Of a stretch of 64,000 nucleotides of DNA, positions 10,826 to 20,960 are shown one piece after another. The notes beneath the pieces are model-generated. The model did no database searches, was not told the origin of the DNA, and was given only the letters and a program-made list of their open reading frames with translations. Source of the stretch: Branchinecta lynchi (taxonomy: Eukaryota; Arthropoda; Branchiopoda; Anostraca; Branchinectidae). The stretch is from NCBI GenBank assembly GCA_023053575.1, contig JAKZAP010000008.1, positions 1,265,001 to 1,329,000 on the forward strand, in the 5' to 3' direction. A program made the translations under genes and the position numbers. Position 1 is the first letter of the stretch; each line of letters opens with the position of its first letter.

Positions 10826-11083
10826 TTTATTCAAACAATGTTTACAACGGGTACGTCAGCTACGATTCTTCATCAGCGATATTTCGGCCCTTTTTGGCAA
10901 GGGTCCTCGTCAGGCTGTCAATCCTCTGGTTCAACTTCGGGGAAGGAAACCTGATTACAGCCTGACGAGGACCCTTGCCAAAAAGGGCAGAAATATCGCT
11001 GATGGAGAATCGTAGCTGACGTACCCGTTGTAAACATTGTTTGAATAAATGTTTCAAAGTCAGCTTGGGCTCAAAGAATATTT
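10826..11083 (+). mobile_element. Foldback retroposon carrying two inverted hammerhead-like motifs
   Basis: Two arms in inverse orientation flank a ~40-bp loop. The minus-strand core at 10874-10917 reads CAGC CTGACGA, stem II, GAAA, UAUC, GCUG with every invariant base present. The plus-strand core at 10958-11001 differs only at the base before GAAA. The right end has the extension CAGCTTGGGCTCAAAGAATA. The flanks AATCCTGTATG (10815-10825) and AATCTTGTATG (11084-11094) form an 11-bp TSD with one mismatch. No protein is encoded. Confidence 0.8.
10874..10917 (-). ncRNA. Hammerhead-ribozyme-like motif, intact core
   Basis: The CTGACGA box is at 10907-10913 and GAAA at 10882-10885. Stem II pairs GG.CCCTT with AAGGG.CC. 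Stem I pairs CAGC with GCTG immediately after a UC cleavage-type site. Stem III is minimal, as in Penelope-type hammerheads. Activity is inferred from the motif only. Confidence 0.6.
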
Positions 11084-11601
11084 AATCTTGTATGGCCTTT
11101 TGGCTCAATAAACAAGCGTTATTGTCCCAAGGTTCCTGATGGTTCCACACATTCTCATTTCCTAGATTCCGAACTTCCTGTTCAGTTTCAACTTGTATCT
11201 ACCCTAAAGGCGCTCGACTGATTCTTCCATTCTCCTTGTTTGACACATTCCGACGCGGATCAAATTGTAAGCTTGTCGCTCTTGATGAGGTCATATCGGA
11301 TATGCAAGTTTCTCATCAACATCAAAGGGCTGCTCGAGGCTGACAAACAGCTGAGGCGGGTTCTATTCTCCGAGTTTCAAAGAGGTACGTTTGTTCGAAT
11401 ATTGGAACAGAAACTGTATCTACTGCTACCTGTGCTTTAAGGTAAAAGCATGGGAAACAAAAATGTCTGAAAATCCATAGCTAGCCTGTGGGACGGAATG
11501 AGACATCGCCCAACAAATTCAGACCCATGACTTCATCCAGTTGCAGCTGTAACCATTCTGATCGCAAGCTTGGAAGATTTCTGCAGCGGTTGGAAAATTA
11601 C

Positions 11602-11710
11602 TATCTCTTCGGTAGAAAAGACTGTGCTCTGCTTGCAGGTTCCATTAGACTAATATGTTGATCTAAAGGGAAATCCGAAGCGACAGAAGGGCAATCCGAT
11701 AAACCGGAGT
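11602..11710 (-). CDS. Tentative serine-rich linker exon
   Basis: A strong acceptor (TTTGTTCCTGTTCAG) precedes 35 open codons reading SGLSDCPSVASDFP and further S/P-rich residues. The exon would end at a weaker donor, GTAATT. It could belong to the disordered linker of the PTPN4-like gene, but its entry phase does not match the exon at 18622-18816, so at least one further exon would be needed between them. It may be fortuitous. Confidence 0.25.
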
Positions 11711-11973
11711 CTGAACAGGAACAAAGAGTAATGAAACGCAAATACAGAAGAAACATGAAACCAATCTGACTATTCTTATCGAGTGTCCCTAGATCTTGAC
11801 CGAAATATTGCGCAGTATCTCGATTTCCAAAATGCGCCTCACAACGCATAGAAGGACACGAGCGTTCTGCGGTTGCCGAGCGCATCAGGTTAAAATCTGC
11901 CTAGACTATAACATTGTCATGCTCACATTTTTCTTGAGAAAGCCTACAGGGACCTCTCATTCATTCATGATTA

Positions 11974-12203
11974 AGCCGCTTTCACAGTGATACGTCGTTG
12001 CGATGCCTTTATCTTACGCTGCGTAAAGGTTGCGTAGCGTGTCTTTCACACGTCCGCGAGAAGCTTTCACGCTGGATGCGTATTTACGTTTTTCCTTCCT
12101 CGATTTCTGCTACTGAATTTTAAGCTCTGCGTCGCGTCGGCGCAAGCGCGACACAGAGAATGCCTAGCTCAGTCTGAAAGGCTCAAAGCGTGAAAGGCTA
12201 AAA
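11974..12203. mobile_element. Possible small MITE with GCTTTCACAG/CTGAAAGGC-type ends
   Basis: CpG-rich for the region, with repeated TGCGTA/TACGC motifs and imperfect inverted ends (AGCCGCTTTCACAG versus the inverse of GCGTGAAAGGCTA). The ends resemble Harbinger-type termini, but I could not find a convincing TSD. Confidence 0.3.
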
Positions 12204-12261
12204 TTTCGTCAAAAAAGCACGACAAGCAATTTTTTTAATTTTTTTCGTAAGAATCAGCTAA

Positions 12262-12545
12262 GTCAACCGTCCCTCATTGAGACCATACGAAGGCGTAGAT
12301 GGAGTTACCTCGGACATGTGCTGCGCATAGACGATTCCAGAATCCCCAAGTCCACGTTTTTCTGGTTACCCGAAGGCACCCGCCGCAGCGGAAGACACAA
12401 AAACACACTCTGTCGTACCTACAACAACGACCTGCGGCAATTTCATGCCTCATTACAGCCGGAGTGGGAAGACATCGTCGCAGCCGCAAGTTTCAGAGAC
12501 GACTGAATACTCTTCTTGGACGCCCTGGGCGCCTCTAGAGGCACA
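12262..12545 (+). mobile_element. LINE C-terminal fragment
   Basis: The frame reads IRRRRWSYLGHVLRIDDSRI, then FFWLPEGTRRSGRHKNT and WEDIVAAASFRDD before a TGA at 12504-12506. The pattern RRxRWxGHVLR, followed by GxRRxGRxK, is characteristic of the end of many non-LTR retrotransposon polyproteins. The segment after the stop still resembles the usual tail (DALGAS, GGPK). It is truncated at the 5' side. Confidence 0.75.
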
Positions 12546-12659
12546 GGAGGACCTAAGGTCTAAGGTAAGAATCGGCTGACATAACTCCTACACAAGTCCA
12601 TTGTTCTGTGTTAGTAAGTCGGAAACCCTTGCCTTAAGAAATACACGGGATAGCACGAC

Positions 12660-12776
12660 GAGTATTCAAACAATGTTTACAACGGATACGTCAGCTATGA
12701 TTCTTCATTAGCAATATTTCGACCCTTCTTGGCAAGGGTCCTCGTCAGGCTGTCAAGCTTCTGGGTCAACGTCGGG
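12660..12776 (-). mobile_element. Hammerhead-motif repeat, single arm
   Basis: Only one arm is present, starting TATTCAAACAATGTTTACAA. The core at 12709-12752 keeps CTGACGA and GAAA, but the cleavage-site region reads UAUU followed by GCUA, which weakens stem I. It is truncated in the loop, where it meets the inverted repeat that starts at 12777. Confidence 0.65.
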
Positions 12777-14399
12777 GAAAAGAGTCGGGAAAGCCTTGGT
12801 ATCAGTATTTCTAAAAAAAAATCAAATGGTAGCTCTGGCCGAAACTGGCGTGTTTAATATTCAAGCATAAATAGTAAAAATGTCAAAATAGGTACTGCAT
12901 ACCGACTATTATAATCCAATTGCGGGACAGCTTTTCAGATAGCGAGCAGTCTTGTCTTTTATTTGTTGAATGACTAGACAATCCCGGAAACAGGTTACCT
13001 GGATTCCTCTCAGTTCTAATTTTCGTTAGGATGTTTTTGCCACGTGCAAATTGCATGCATGGTTATGAAGCATTGGCAAACTAGTCCCGAGGCCCTTAAA
13101 TTTTTATATTTATTTTTTTTTGTTAAGGAATTCGAGTATTGTTGTATTCAAGTATTTATTTACGTACTAAAATTATATAACACTGGACAACATGGTCTAT
13201 TGGCGTAGAAGGAAAAGAATCTTGTGTAGGCCTACACAAGATTAGGTTTGTGGCACCATCGTAGGGGGAGAGGAATCCGGAATGTTGAGGCATGGCTTCG
13301 TCTTTGGACGATAGGACAAGCAGTTGAGTTTGACCCCCCCCCCAGAAATGGCCGTCAAACAATATGACCCATAAAAAGTGGGTCCAGCTTGTTTGGAAAA
13401 GTTTACGGTGATTATGCTGCGAACAGACGATCAGGTTTTCCGGACGGATTTTTTACACCTCTATCATCAAGTAGAAATAATCTCAACTGTTCCGTGTAGA
13501 GAATCATGATGGTGTAAAAACGGATAGTAGCCACCCCCCCACCCTCTCCTCTCCTACTCCCCCCACAATCGTCCGATCCGGTCCGGAGGTGAAGTGGAAG
13601 ATCTGAAGCATGTGCTATTTCCTATTGAATTTGATGCGTTATTCTCAGCCGTTTAAGTTGTGTTTTATCATTAAGTTTTTGTTTTGGATAGTTAGTGGTG
13701 ATTCAGGTTGAAAATGAGTTGTTGTTTTTTGGTTGATTTTCTGGTTGGGCGTCCCAGACCGCGTAAGTCAAGCTCTTTTCTTTCTTTCTTTCCCCTTTTT
13801 TCCTTTGTCTTTGTTTTGTCGAAGTTTTGTTTTTATTAATGTTTTGTTTCGAGGGTAATTAGTCCCTTACAGGTTCGCCTCTGGGCATTGAAGATTCCAT
13901 TTTTTTTTTAATAAACCCTTCATTCATTCATTCAAGTTTCATTCAGATCGGATCACCCGTTCGAAAGTTACGCATGCCTCAACATTCCGGATTCCCCTCC
14001 CCCTCCTCGCCCTACGATGGTGCCACAACAAGACTCGAATTCCTTAACAATAAAAACAAAACAAAACTTTACGGGCCCCGGGACTAGTTTGCCAATGCTT
14101 CATAACCATGCATACAATTTGCACCTGGCAAAAACATCCTAACGAAAATTAGAACTGAGAGGAATCCAGGTAACCTGTTTCCGGGGATAATTCTAGTCAT
14201 TCAACAAATAAAAGACAAGACTGGTCGCTATACCAAAAGCTGTCCCGCAATTGGATTATAATAGTCGGTATGTAGTACCTATTTTGAAATTTTGACTTTT
14301 TACACTTGAATATTCAAGACGCCAGTTTTGGCCAGAGGCCACCATTTGATTTTTTCTTTTTTTCAAATAGTGATACCAAGGCTTCCTCGACTCTTTTCT
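12777..14399. repeat. 1.6-kb inverted repeat (foldback)
   Basis: The left arm begins AAAAGAGTCGGGAAAGCCTTGG and the right arm ends with the inverse (CCAAGGCTTCCTCGACTCTTTT). The arms match over about 350 bp (12777-13140 versus 14030-14399), including the GGAATCCAGGTAACCTG and AATCCAATTGCGGGACAGC blocks. The inner parts share the GAGGCATG/TTCCGGATTCCCC text of the GGCACTTG family. The centre holds a LINE tail. Confidence 0.75.
13620..13935 (+). mobile_element. LINE 3' UTR and tail
   Basis: A pyrimidine-rich 3' UTR-like segment ends AATAAACCCTTCATTCATTC at about 13910-13932, a simple-repeat tail of the type left by target-primed reverse transcription. No coding frame survives. It sits in the centre of the inverted repeat. 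Confidence 0.5.
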
Positions 14400-15143
14400 C
14401 GTGTCCACGCTCGTTAACAATTCTCACGTTATAAAGTACTCATAGATTTTTTTTCTTTTCGGGGAGTATGCCTTCTGTCCAATGAGCCGAAAATCAATAA
14501 CCAAAAGTTGAACGCAGAACACAGTCTGTCCAGCAATAATTCGCCTGAAGCCCGTTCATTGTCTATGTTGGCGGTGTGTCATCATGGATAATCATAGAAT
14601 TCTGAAATACTGAATAATGAACTTGTGCATGAGCTACGAGGATAGACCTTGGATACAACCTTGGTGGAGTGAATCAATTTAGTGTCTAATTGCTGCTTGT
14701 AATCTAACAAAATCAAATCGAGTCATGTTAACCTTTGTGCCTATATTACTGATTCACTCCACGTCCTAGTCGTACCATCCATTCTAATTTCTGAGATTTC
14801 CAACTTCCCATGCCCAATCCACCCTGACGGCGCTACACCGATTTTTGCAACTGACACATCTGTCCCTTCTAGAATCCTATCAGGCATTCCCTAAATGAGT
14901 AGCTCCTTGGTCAGAAAGAACAGTTATGCATTTTTCTTTTTCGTTTTTTTTACCTGAGGGCGCAAAGCGCGGTTAATAATAATAATACAAAGCAAGAGAA
15001 AAGGCTTTTGCCTCTAAATAAGAAGGTTAAGAAAGTCTAGTTTTTTTTTTTAAACACAGCAGAGTCTGAAAGAAGCCAGGTGTGTTATAATATTAAAAAA
15101 ACAAACAATATCTACTGTGGACTGTGCTTTAAGAAGTTGGGAC
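14400..15143. other. Mostly unassigned; short L2-like 3' tail at 14965-15040
   Basis: The segment AATAATAATACAAAGCAAGA followed by GGCTTTTGCCTCTAAATAA matches the 3' tail shared with 36730-36920, 43945-44010 and 59030-59290, in the same orientation as the minus-strand copies. The rest holds nothing I can support. Confidence 0.45.
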
Positions 15144-16569
15144 CGTTAAAGCACACCTCGCACTATTTACTATTTAAGCCCCCTTCACATTGAACACGTA
15201 AGACCTTACATTAAGTACTTAAGTTACGGCTTAAGTTTCTTACGTTAAGTAACCTATTCACACTGACAGAGTCCCCTTCCGACTGGGCCAAGTCCAGTCT
15301 ACGTTACGTTTGACTGTAGCATCAAACAAACAAAGAAAATTAACACTTTCGTCGATATTATTCTGCTAAAGGAAGGTCAAAGATACCCATTGGGGAAATG
15401 ACCGCTGAAGGCGCTGGGAGATTACCCCTCTGAAGACCACCCACTAGTATGAAATTTTCAGTCAAGCCCGATGGGTCATCTAGTTCAAAACAGGTTACTC
15501 CAAGTTTACTCATTAGATATTTTGCGTTCAGTCATCCTAGGATTACAACAATTTATTTCGGAAAAAGGTAGATTAAAAGTGACCCAATCTTTGTTTATTT
15601 CTTTCCCCCAAAAAAACCGCATGCTTTTTGCCAGCACTGGTGAGCAGGGGATAGACATTTGCCATTTATTCTAAATACCAGATGTACCTGACGGCTGGCA
15701 TGGATTTCCAAAAATCAGAGGTTTGTCATAGTAGATTGTACCTGTATACTGAAAATATTTTATTTAATTTCATCAGTGAAGCATGGCTGCTAAATTATTG
15801 GTATCTAAAAATTCGCTACTGATTAAAAAAAAAAAGATAAATCAAGTCTATCTGTACATATTTTCCCCAGGTAATCACTGAGTTTCTTTACAAAGCTTTC
15901 CCATGCATTATGCATTTACTCAAGGGTCTGTTCTTATATTCTTTCAACTTAGTACTGCAAAGAAACTCTCGCTCTCTCTTATAAACTTGATGATTTCCTC
16001 CCACCAAAATCCATTTTCCAACTTAACGTAAGGTCTTAAGTTGAAATTTTTTCAACTTTCTTAAGTGGCTACGTTAAGTAAAAATTCCTTACGTTACGTA
16101 TCACGTAAGAACCTTAAGTGGACTTAAGATTCTTAAGTTGGTCAGTGTGAATGGCCCACTTAAGCATCTTAAGTCAGTGTGAAGGGGGCTTTATGTTCCA
16201 AGACTCACAACTACTTGAATACTGTAAAACTAGGATCTGCTTTTAACATAATTATCATCCACGGCTTTTGCTGTTTCACGCCTTTTCCCAGGCCCATTGA
16301 CTTCTAGCAACAATTCGGCAAATCAGATGACTGTTTTACGCGTCAATACCATGGCACATGAACAATCGTCGGTAGCATAATGCGCATGGAAAATAGTGAA
16401 TTGCGGCAAGTGTAAAGATTAGTGAGGTGTCGTTAACGAACATAGAATGAAGCACATGAAATCTTGATCTCCGAGTGAAGAATTAATGAATGCCTCCAAG
16501 TAAAGAAATAATGAACGCAATTACGGAAGTAGGTTGCACTGGCATTATAGGTACGACGAGTCCTTTAAA
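15144..16569 (+). mobile_element. CTTTAAAGG-type MITE, copy 1, split by a second element
   Basis: The outer parts (15144-15176 and 16191-16569) match copies at 36322-36705 and 45314-45650. Shared blocks are CCTCGCACTATTTACTA at the start, CACGGCTTTTGCTGTTT in the middle, and ATTACGGAAGTAGGTTGCA near the end, closing with GTCCTTTAAA. The matching sequence is interrupted only by the Harbinger-like element at 15177-16190. No protein is encoded. Confidence 0.75.
15177..16190. mobile_element. Harbinger-like MITE (1014 bp) with TTA duplication
   Basis: The ends are AGCCCCCTTCACATTGA and the inverse of TCAGTGTGAAGGGGGCT. The direct repeat TTA flanks both (15174-15176 and 16191-16193), as expected for PIF/Harbinger elements. 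Long subterminal blocks are built from TTAAGT and ACGTTAAGTA motifs in both orientations. No transposase is seen; the frame at 15471-15674 is not recognisable. Confidence 0.8.
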
Positions 16570-17740
16570 CCATGCAAGGAAAAGGCAGGTCATTGCACTG
16601 GTTGGATTAGTTGTTCCACTCTAGCTCCAAAGCCATTACTTTCTCTTGAATGGTTTCCAGGGAGATATTCCTTGGAACAAGTTGAACCCACACGAAATCA
16701 AATTCCGGAGGAGAGCACCAGAAGTGACTGAAAGCACGTCTCTACTTATTATAATCCCACTCTAAGTATTAGGTCCAGGTTACGGGAAGTGATCGAGAAC
16801 ATGTTTGACATAAAGAAATAAGGTATACGTCCTTCATAGATTTCTTCCGGATTAGATATTTTTTGCCGCTAAATCCGCAAGTATTTAGGTAAACGACGAC
16901 ACGTTACTTCTTTCTGTAAATTTAACTAGGTTTGTTCGGCTATTCAATACCTCTCAGGTATGACAACTTTTTAAACTGTTTGAGATTCCTCTGCCTATAT
17001 GTGTGCTCTACCCAACTCTGTTCTGTCGTTGATCAAGTTCGTCAATTCTAGCTTACGATTTTAATTTAGTGTTGGCTGCTAGCTCACTTTTCCACGGGGG
17101 AAATGGGCGACTCGGTATGAATCGAAAGCCTAATCGCTCATTCCCCTTTCAGACAACTTATACCAAGATTTAACTTGAGATTTTTATTGTTTCTTCTAGC
17201 GTATCTGGCGACAATTCGTGACTGGATTTTATGAGCGGGGTATCAACTGGAAACACCCGAATGTTTGGCCAAAAAAATCATGAATACGAGTTCGTCAGAC
17301 AATTAACCACGCTCAACAAGTGCGCAAGCGCTCAGACGTGGAGTGTAAAAGTAAAATGTTTATCACATTCATATACAAACAGCTTTAGAACCAAGACATT
17401 TCTCTTCCCCAATAACCAAACAAGTTTTGAAATAACCTTGTAATCACATCCCTTCAAAAGGTTTAAACGTAAACAAACCGCCAGTATATATCCAAAGAAA
17501 TGTTGAAGATCTTGTAAGAATAGCATTTGTTCGAACACTGAATAGTCTGCCTGCCAGTCCCACTCTTCCTCTTTCCCATTAGCAAGGTAATAACAAGTGC
17601 AATAAACCAATTCGTAGCAGACTATCTTTGTCACAATTCACTAAGAACGGCATATCGTTGATCATATGACAAAACAATCCAGTTTCCAACTATTCATTAA
17701 AGATTAAAGTACGTCGCGCTGTCTTATTTGTTGATGTTAC
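16570..17740. other. Unassigned stretch
   Basis: AT-rich sequence with no supported exon or repeat boundary. A part near 16830-17170 (TTTCTTCCGGATTAG, CGACACGTTACTT, TGTGCTCTACCCAAC) recurs in altered form at 45240-45320 and 45920-46150, so it is an old dispersed repeat. Confidence 0.4.
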
Positions 17741-17799
17741 ACCAAATCCTCATCCATAGACATATGTCCCCAAATATACAAGAGTTGGACTTGAGACCT

Positions 17800-18480
17800 G
17801 TCATAGACGAACTTAGCTCATGGGAAATCTGGGCCCAGCTGTCCATGAACGGGAGGGGGGGGGGATGGGTTCGGGACCCATCAAAATGTGTATTTACACC
17901 TTTTTCCCTCAAGTATACCAGCTTAGAGTTTGATTCCAGTCACGGGTCAAACACTTTTTTCATTGGCAATTTTGGGCCCACTTGCCCATAAACGGGGAGG
18001 GTGGGGGTGGTTCAACTCTCCCCCGTCCCTATGATCCAAAAGCAAAAAGGAATTCCCTCGCCTTATCTCCAGTTATTGTCAAATTAAAAACATTAAAAAA
18101 TGGGCAATCTGGGCCCAATTGCCCCTGAACAAAGTGGGGGTGGGGTTTGGGACCCGCAAAAAGTAAAAAGAGACCCCAATGCTCACAATCCTACCAAGGT
18201 TCAACTTGATTCCTGCTGATTCCTGGCAAGGGTAACAAACTTTACTCCTGGGCAATCTGGGCACAGTTGCCCACGAACAGGGGTGGGTGGGGGAGGTGTA
18301 ACTTTAAAAGCAATTTCTCAGTCCTAGGATCTACACGTCGAAGGAATTTCATCGTCCTATGTCCAGTTCTCGCCAAGTTATGAACATTATTCAGTGGGCA
18401 ATCTGGGCCCATTTGCCCCTGAACCGGGTTGGGGTGGGGGGGGAGGGGTGTGACCCCCAAAAGGCACAACTAGACCCCAA
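17800..18480. repeat. G-rich ~140-150-bp tandem repeat, five units
   Basis: Units are marked by GGGCAATCTGGGCCCA-type blocks at about 17820, 17961, 18100, 18248 and 18397. Each is followed by AACGGG and G-runs such as GGGGTGGGGT, then by ACCAAGTTTGAAC-like text. Spacing is 139-149 bp. The array ends about 140 bp from an exon of the PTPN4-like gene. Part of the unit (GTCACGAGTTATGAAC, GAAAACCGAAA) recurs at 18930-19040. Confidence 0.75.
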
Positions 18481-18621
18481 TACCCACAAGTGTACCAAGT
18501 TTGAACATGATGCTTGCACTGGGTCACGAGTTACGAGCTTCACAAAATGCGGTGAAAACCGAAAGCCGAAAGCAGCTACAGCGCTCGCAATAGTGGATTG
18601 TTCCAAGCAACACTCACTCAC

Positions 18622-18816
18622 TTGGGTTGCAGCTCCGACACACTTCCATCGCTCTGGGGAGCATATTGCACAGCTTGTCGGGTTATAAGTTGATCGTTCG
18701 AGTTTTTTGCAAAATTTATATATTCAGTCACCGCGAGTCGTTTGCGTGCTTTTTGCGAGGAACCCCTTTCAGGTGACCGAGGATACTTAAGCCCTTCCAT
18801 TAAATATCTATAAAGC
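18622..18816 (-). CDS. PTPN4: PTPN4-like gene, exon 10: basic linker after the FERM-adjacent region
   Basis: The acceptor TTTTATCCTTAG lies before 18816 and the donor AA/GTGAGTGAG at 18621-18622 is strong. The exon takes one base to complete the codon left by exon 9 (AG+G) and ends with two bases, leaving 64 full codons. Residues read LYRYLMEGLKYPRSPERG, then QKARKRLAV, then an S/Q-rich tail. In PTPN4 the matching position, just after the FERM-adjacent segment, is also a basic, serine-rich linker. Phase and splice signals are what I see; the assignment is inferred because linkers are poorly conserved. Confidence 0.6.
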
Positions 18817-19171
18817 CTAAGGATAAAACACGGGGTTACCAGCTTTATAACCGGGAAACAACAGAGCTTACCGTAATGAAATCCATAAATTGAAAATCTC
18901 CAACTTCAGTAGCCTCAGTTGCCCTCGTGTACGTTTCAACTTGATACCGGTCATTGGTCACGAGTTATGAACTATACAAACTATTGAAAACCGAAAACTA
19001 ACTACAGTGGTCGCAAGAGTGGATTGCTCATAAATAAGACTCACCAAAAATAATGTCTGACATTATTTTTTGGTTAAAAGCCAACGACAGCTTCTGCGTT
19101 AAGTAGCGGACTTGGGAACATGGCAAATTTTATAGGGTGAACAAATATTAATAGACGTAAAAACTGATTAA

Positions 19172-19990
19172 ACAAGACCAAAGGTTTCGATGGGATCCCA
19201 AAAATTAAATATTCGATACAGACAATTGGGTTTTGTCTTCGCCAGATCAAGTCTTCGCCAGACTCCTTGAATATTTTTACTATTAACACTTAGAAACAAA
19301 TTAAGGCCAAATAGCTAATCATTTGAGAAAACCAAGTTCATATATGGATTCAGCATATGTGTTTATATAAGACATATCTATTTTGACGAAACTTCCTGCC
19401 TTACTTCTGCCAAATTCCGCAAGAACTGCTTGTCCGGAAAAAAAAAATAAACCTCAAAACCGAATTCAGCGCATCTACTTACCACTATATCAAACATCTA
19501 GTCAACTTCAAATAAAACATTAACTTATAAAAGTTTCAGCCGATTCCAGGCGAACTACATATAAGGGTAGAAAATGATTTTCACATAATTGTTCAGCATT
19601 TCTTCTTACGCCTAAATCAACAATCTAATCAACTTCAAATAATTTTCGATTTTGGCCGGATTCCTGGCGAACTACTTATCCGACGAGGAAATAGTTTTCA
19701 TAATCGTGTTCAACATGTCTTCTTACCTCTTAATCGTCTATCGTATTAGCTGTTTAAAATATTTTGTTTGCCCCTTAGTTCGAAACCCCTCCCCCACCCC
19801 TAAATGTAGGGCTACAGAGCCCATCTATGAACTCGACCTTTCCCTTGACCCGAAGAATCCTCACACATTTCGTCAAAATATTTCATTCTCTTCGACATTT
19901 ATCGTGCTGAATGACGGAAGGACGGACAGACGGGCAACTTTTGCGAGCAGGTATCCCTCCACCTAGGTTTTGGGATCCCAACAAGGAAGG
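19172..19990 (+). mobile_element. TGGGATCCCA-family element, complete copy with 8-bp TSD
   Basis: The start ACAAGACCAAAGG and the end GGGATCCCAACAAGGAAGG are both flanked by CTGATTAA (19164-19171 and 19991-19998). Subterminal TGGGATCCCAAAA palindromes lie inside each end. The interior holds decayed 137-bp-type units and the CGGAAGGACGGACAGACGG block. No protein is encoded. The short open frame at 19652-19966 comes from the repeat units. Confidence 0.85.
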
Positions 19991-20116
19991 CTGATTAAGA
20001 ATATCTATATATATCAGTTTGAAAAAATGTATGGTCTGAAAAGAGGACTGAAATGGCGTTTGGATGATTAGAGCAAGTTATTTATTTTATTCTCGATACA
20101 CGAAAGAATGCAAACC

Positions 20117-20275
20117 TACACTGTAAAAAGTTTCTCCGAATAAGGATGCAGTATTTGCTACTGGGATTAATCTTATCTCTATTCGGATAAAATCAATCCG
20201 AATTCGGGCTAATCTTACCTCAATAAAGACAAGATTAATCCCAGAAGCAAATACTGCAAGATTTTTTTTACAGTT
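20117..20275. mobile_element. Palindromic CACTGTAAAAAG MITE, copy 1
   Basis: The ends are TACACTGTAAAAAGTTTCTC and the inverse of GATTTTTTTTACAGT. The interior is a near-perfect hairpin built from GCAGTATTTGCTACTGGGAT and ATTAATCTTATCTC in both orientations. Related copies lie at 23757, 31796, 31986 and 46270. TA at the ends suggests TA target preference, as in mariner-type MITEs, but the superfamily is not fixed. Confidence 0.75.
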
Positions 20276-20574
20276 TAGCCCTTGAAAATACCATGGATAC
20301 CCATTACTGTTATGCTGCCCTTGTATGTGGAGCCCACATTCGGCAGGGGGGGGGGAGTCGAAACAAGGCCTTGGGCCAAGGTTTTGGGTTCAAACCTGGG
20401 ATTCTCAATACCTCTCGAAAACAAAAATTCAGACGAAAATAAAAGATGGCGTTGGGTTAGACAGCGGAACACATTCGATCAAGTTTACCTGCAAACGGAA
20501 ACATGACCCTTTTTTCTGAAAACGTTCTATGCCGACTTATTAACTCCTTGTGAATCGAAAATACCTCCAAAATC

Positions 20575-20960
20575 TGAGAGAAACCGTCAAAGTTACAATA
20601 TTTGCGTTTTTGAAGATATCGTGGTATCTGATACCACGGTCTAAAGCCGTTTTCGTTGTTACCGTTGGATCTGGTACCACGGTCAAAAGGTGTTTTTGCG
20701 GTTATCGTGGTATCTGAAAAGTCGTCTCACTGTAATCAAATTTTGTCAAATTAGTGGGAAAGATGTTTGGCACTTAGTGATGTAACTGGATATCAGGTTT
20801 TCTTTTGGGATGACTTCGACAAGTGCAATTTCGCAATAGTCGTTTTTGCAGAGCAGCCTTGTATCAGATACCAAGGTAATAGCAAAAAAAGACTCACTGC
20901 AGATCCAGTTACCGTGGTATCTGCAAAACCGAAACTAAATAAAACACCCGCAACAGCTGA
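20575..20960. repeat. Cluster of GGTATCTGATACCACGG palindromes
   Basis: TGGTATCTGATACCACGG at about 20630 and related words (ATCTGGTACCACGGTC, TATCGTGGTATCTG, GTATCAGATACCAAGG, ACCGTGGTATCTGC) recur within 350 bp. The short palindromes could form cruciforms. No coding or terminal repeats were recognised. Confidence 0.5.

Noticed and set aside
11240..11440. Plus-strand helical-looking frame ending near GTACGT
   Set aside because: Short, no acceptor I trust and no known family.
1..18621. Phosphatase catalytic domain (HCSAGxGRTG, WPDHGVP) for the PTPN4-like gene
   Set aside because: Looked for on the minus strand and not seen; probably beyond the left edge.
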